Shown here piece after piece: positions 63,328-64,000 of a stretch of DNA of 64,000 nucleotides. Location of the stretch: assembly GCF_022014495.1 (NCBI RefSeq), contig NZ_JAKLSQ010000019.1:59071-123070 (forward strand), written 5' to 3'. The notes beneath the pieces were generated by a model. That model ran no database searches. It was not told the DNA's origin and saw only the letters and a program-made list of their open reading frames with translations. The stretch is from Sandaracinobacteroides sayramensis. Lineage in GTDB: Bacteria > Pseudomonadota > Alphaproteobacteria > Sphingomonadales > Sphingomonadaceae. Every line of letters starts with the position of its first letter. Within the stretch, counting starts at the first letter, position 1. The position numbers and the translations under genes were made by a program.

Positions 63328-64000
63328 ATGAAACCGCCGCGCACCCCGTCGGTGGACATGCTGCGCGGGCTGGCGGTGATGGGCATGATCCTGGTGAACG
63401 CCGCCGCCGGGCTCTCCGGAAGCCATGAAGTGTCGCCCGCCCTGCTGCACGCCGAATGGGCCGGATTCCGCCTGGCCGACCTGATGTTCCCCGCCTTCCT
63501 CACCATCGTCGGCATGTCGCTGACGCTGGCGCCGCGCCCCTCCACACCGGCGGTTTTCGGCCGGGGGCTGCGCTTGCTGCTGCTGGGCCTTGTCCTCAGC
63601 AATTTCCACTGGCTGGCCGACTGGTCGCAGACGCCGCGCCTGCCCGGCGTGCTGCAACGCATCGCCATCGTCTATGCGCTGGCGGCGCTGATCCTGCCGC
63701 ATTGCCCGCCGCGCCCCCGGCTCGCCCTGATCGCGGCGCTGCTGCTCGGCCATTGGGGGCTGTTGCTGCTGCCCTCGCCGGACGGCACCCCGACCGACCT
63801 CTGGGCGCCGGGCCAGAGCTTCGCAAGCTGGCTGGACCGCGCCCTGCTGGCCCCCTTCATCTATGTGAAGGGGCCGCTCGGCTTCGATCCGGAGGGGCTG
63901 GCCGGCACCTTGCCGGCGCTGGCGCAGGTGCTGATCGGCACGCTCGCGGCCGAACGGCTGCGCCGCCCCGGCGCCGCGCGGGCGCTCGCGGGCGCCGGGG
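63328..64000 (+). CDS. nagX: NagX-like membrane acyltransferase (HGSNAT/DUF5009 group), partial
   Basis: The gene runs off the window; 224 codons are visible. The N-terminus SVDMLRGLAVMGMILVNAA is the signature of the heparan-alpha-glucosaminide N-acetyltransferase-like inner-membrane proteins (COG4299). Several hydrophobic helices follow, with a GVLQRIAIVYALAA helix that also fits the family. NagX proteins recur in GlcNAc loci of Xanthomonas, Shewanella and Caulobacter relatives, where they are thought to help movement of GlcNAc or its oligomers across the inner membrane. It begins 10 nt after nagE, so it is probably in the same operon. Confidence 0.85.
   Translation, partial: MKPPRTPSVDMLRGLAVMGMILVNAAAGLSGSHEVSPALLHAEWAGFRLADLMFPAFLTIVGMSLTLAPRPSTPAVFGRGLRLLLLGLVLSNFHWLADWSQTPRLPGVLQRIAIVYALAALILPHCPPRPRLALIAALLLGHWGLLLLPSPDGTPTDLWAPGQSFASWLDRALLAPFIYVKGPLGFDPEGLAGTLPALAQVLIGTLAAERLRRPGAARALAGAG

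Noticed and set aside
60063..63668. 1201-codon minus-strand open frame opposite nagF and nagE
   Set aside because: Antisense to two genes with intact active sites; rich in Ala, Arg, Gly and Ser with no domain pattern.

Overview
The window is GC-rich, densely packed chromosomal DNA from an alphaproteobacterium, most likely a sphingomonad (Sphingomonadales). The reasons are seven large TonB-dependent receptors (TBDRs) in 64 kb, paired AsnC/Lrp regulators, a FecI/FecR cell-surface signalling set, and a chitin/GlcNAc locus of the TBDR + GH20 + PTS + NagX kind. No rRNA, tRNA, CRISPR array, transposase or phage gene was seen. The organism assignment is inference from gene content.

Layout. (1) 0.2-5.1 kb, minus strand: a FecA-like TBDR, a small unknown protein, and an OmpR-type response regulator and histidine kinase that overlap end to end. 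(2) 5.4-12.1 kb: an AsnC/Lrp regulator diverging from a phenylalanine/tyrosine catabolic operon (phhA, aromatic aminotransferase, hppD, hmgA, fahA, Rieske protein). (3) 12.2-25.8 kb: a second AsnC/Lrp regulator diverging from an ornithine-cyclodeaminase-like gene, a secreted amidohydrolase, an S10 peptidase and an APC permease. These are followed by an aminotransferase and then a TBDR, an HExxH peptidase and a second S10 peptidase. Three promoters in this stretch share one architecture: a dyad of the form TTATGCG-N25-CGCATAA with a TAATC-like -10 at fixed distance. I read the whole stretch as one regulon for importing and breaking down a peptide-like substrate, and as the best candidate here for an undescribed system. 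(4) 25.9-33.6 kb, minus strand: an ECF sigma, FecR, a TBDR with a signalling domain, ExbB, ExbD and TonB, followed by a methyltransferase and a small secreted protein.

(5) 33.7-39.8 kb: a TBDR behind a symmetric GTAC array, a secreted PI-PLC-C1-like phosphodiesterase, a GPH/MFS transporter, and a convergent regulator made of two fused TetR units. (6) 39.9-50.8 kb: a translationally coupled class-I amidotransferase and serine acetyltransferase, two tandem hairpins, a 1-Cys peroxiredoxin, two TBDRs, a thioredoxin-like lipoprotein and an exported tandem OsmC protein whose first half has lost both cysteines; the theme is thiol and redox chemistry. (7) 51.1-64.0 kb: the GlcNAc/chitin locus. nagR-nagB(II)-nagA diverge from a TBDR, GH20 hexosaminidase, nagF (EIIA-HPr-EI), nagE (EIIC-EIIB-EIIB*) and nagX, which is cut by the window edge. 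Together these cover outer-membrane uptake, hydrolysis to GlcNAc, PTS transport, deacetylation and deamination to fructose-6-phosphate.

Start codons were chosen from ribosome-binding sites, overlaps and family N-termini, so several are shorter than the longest open frame. Functions come from reading motifs by eye; no database search was run.
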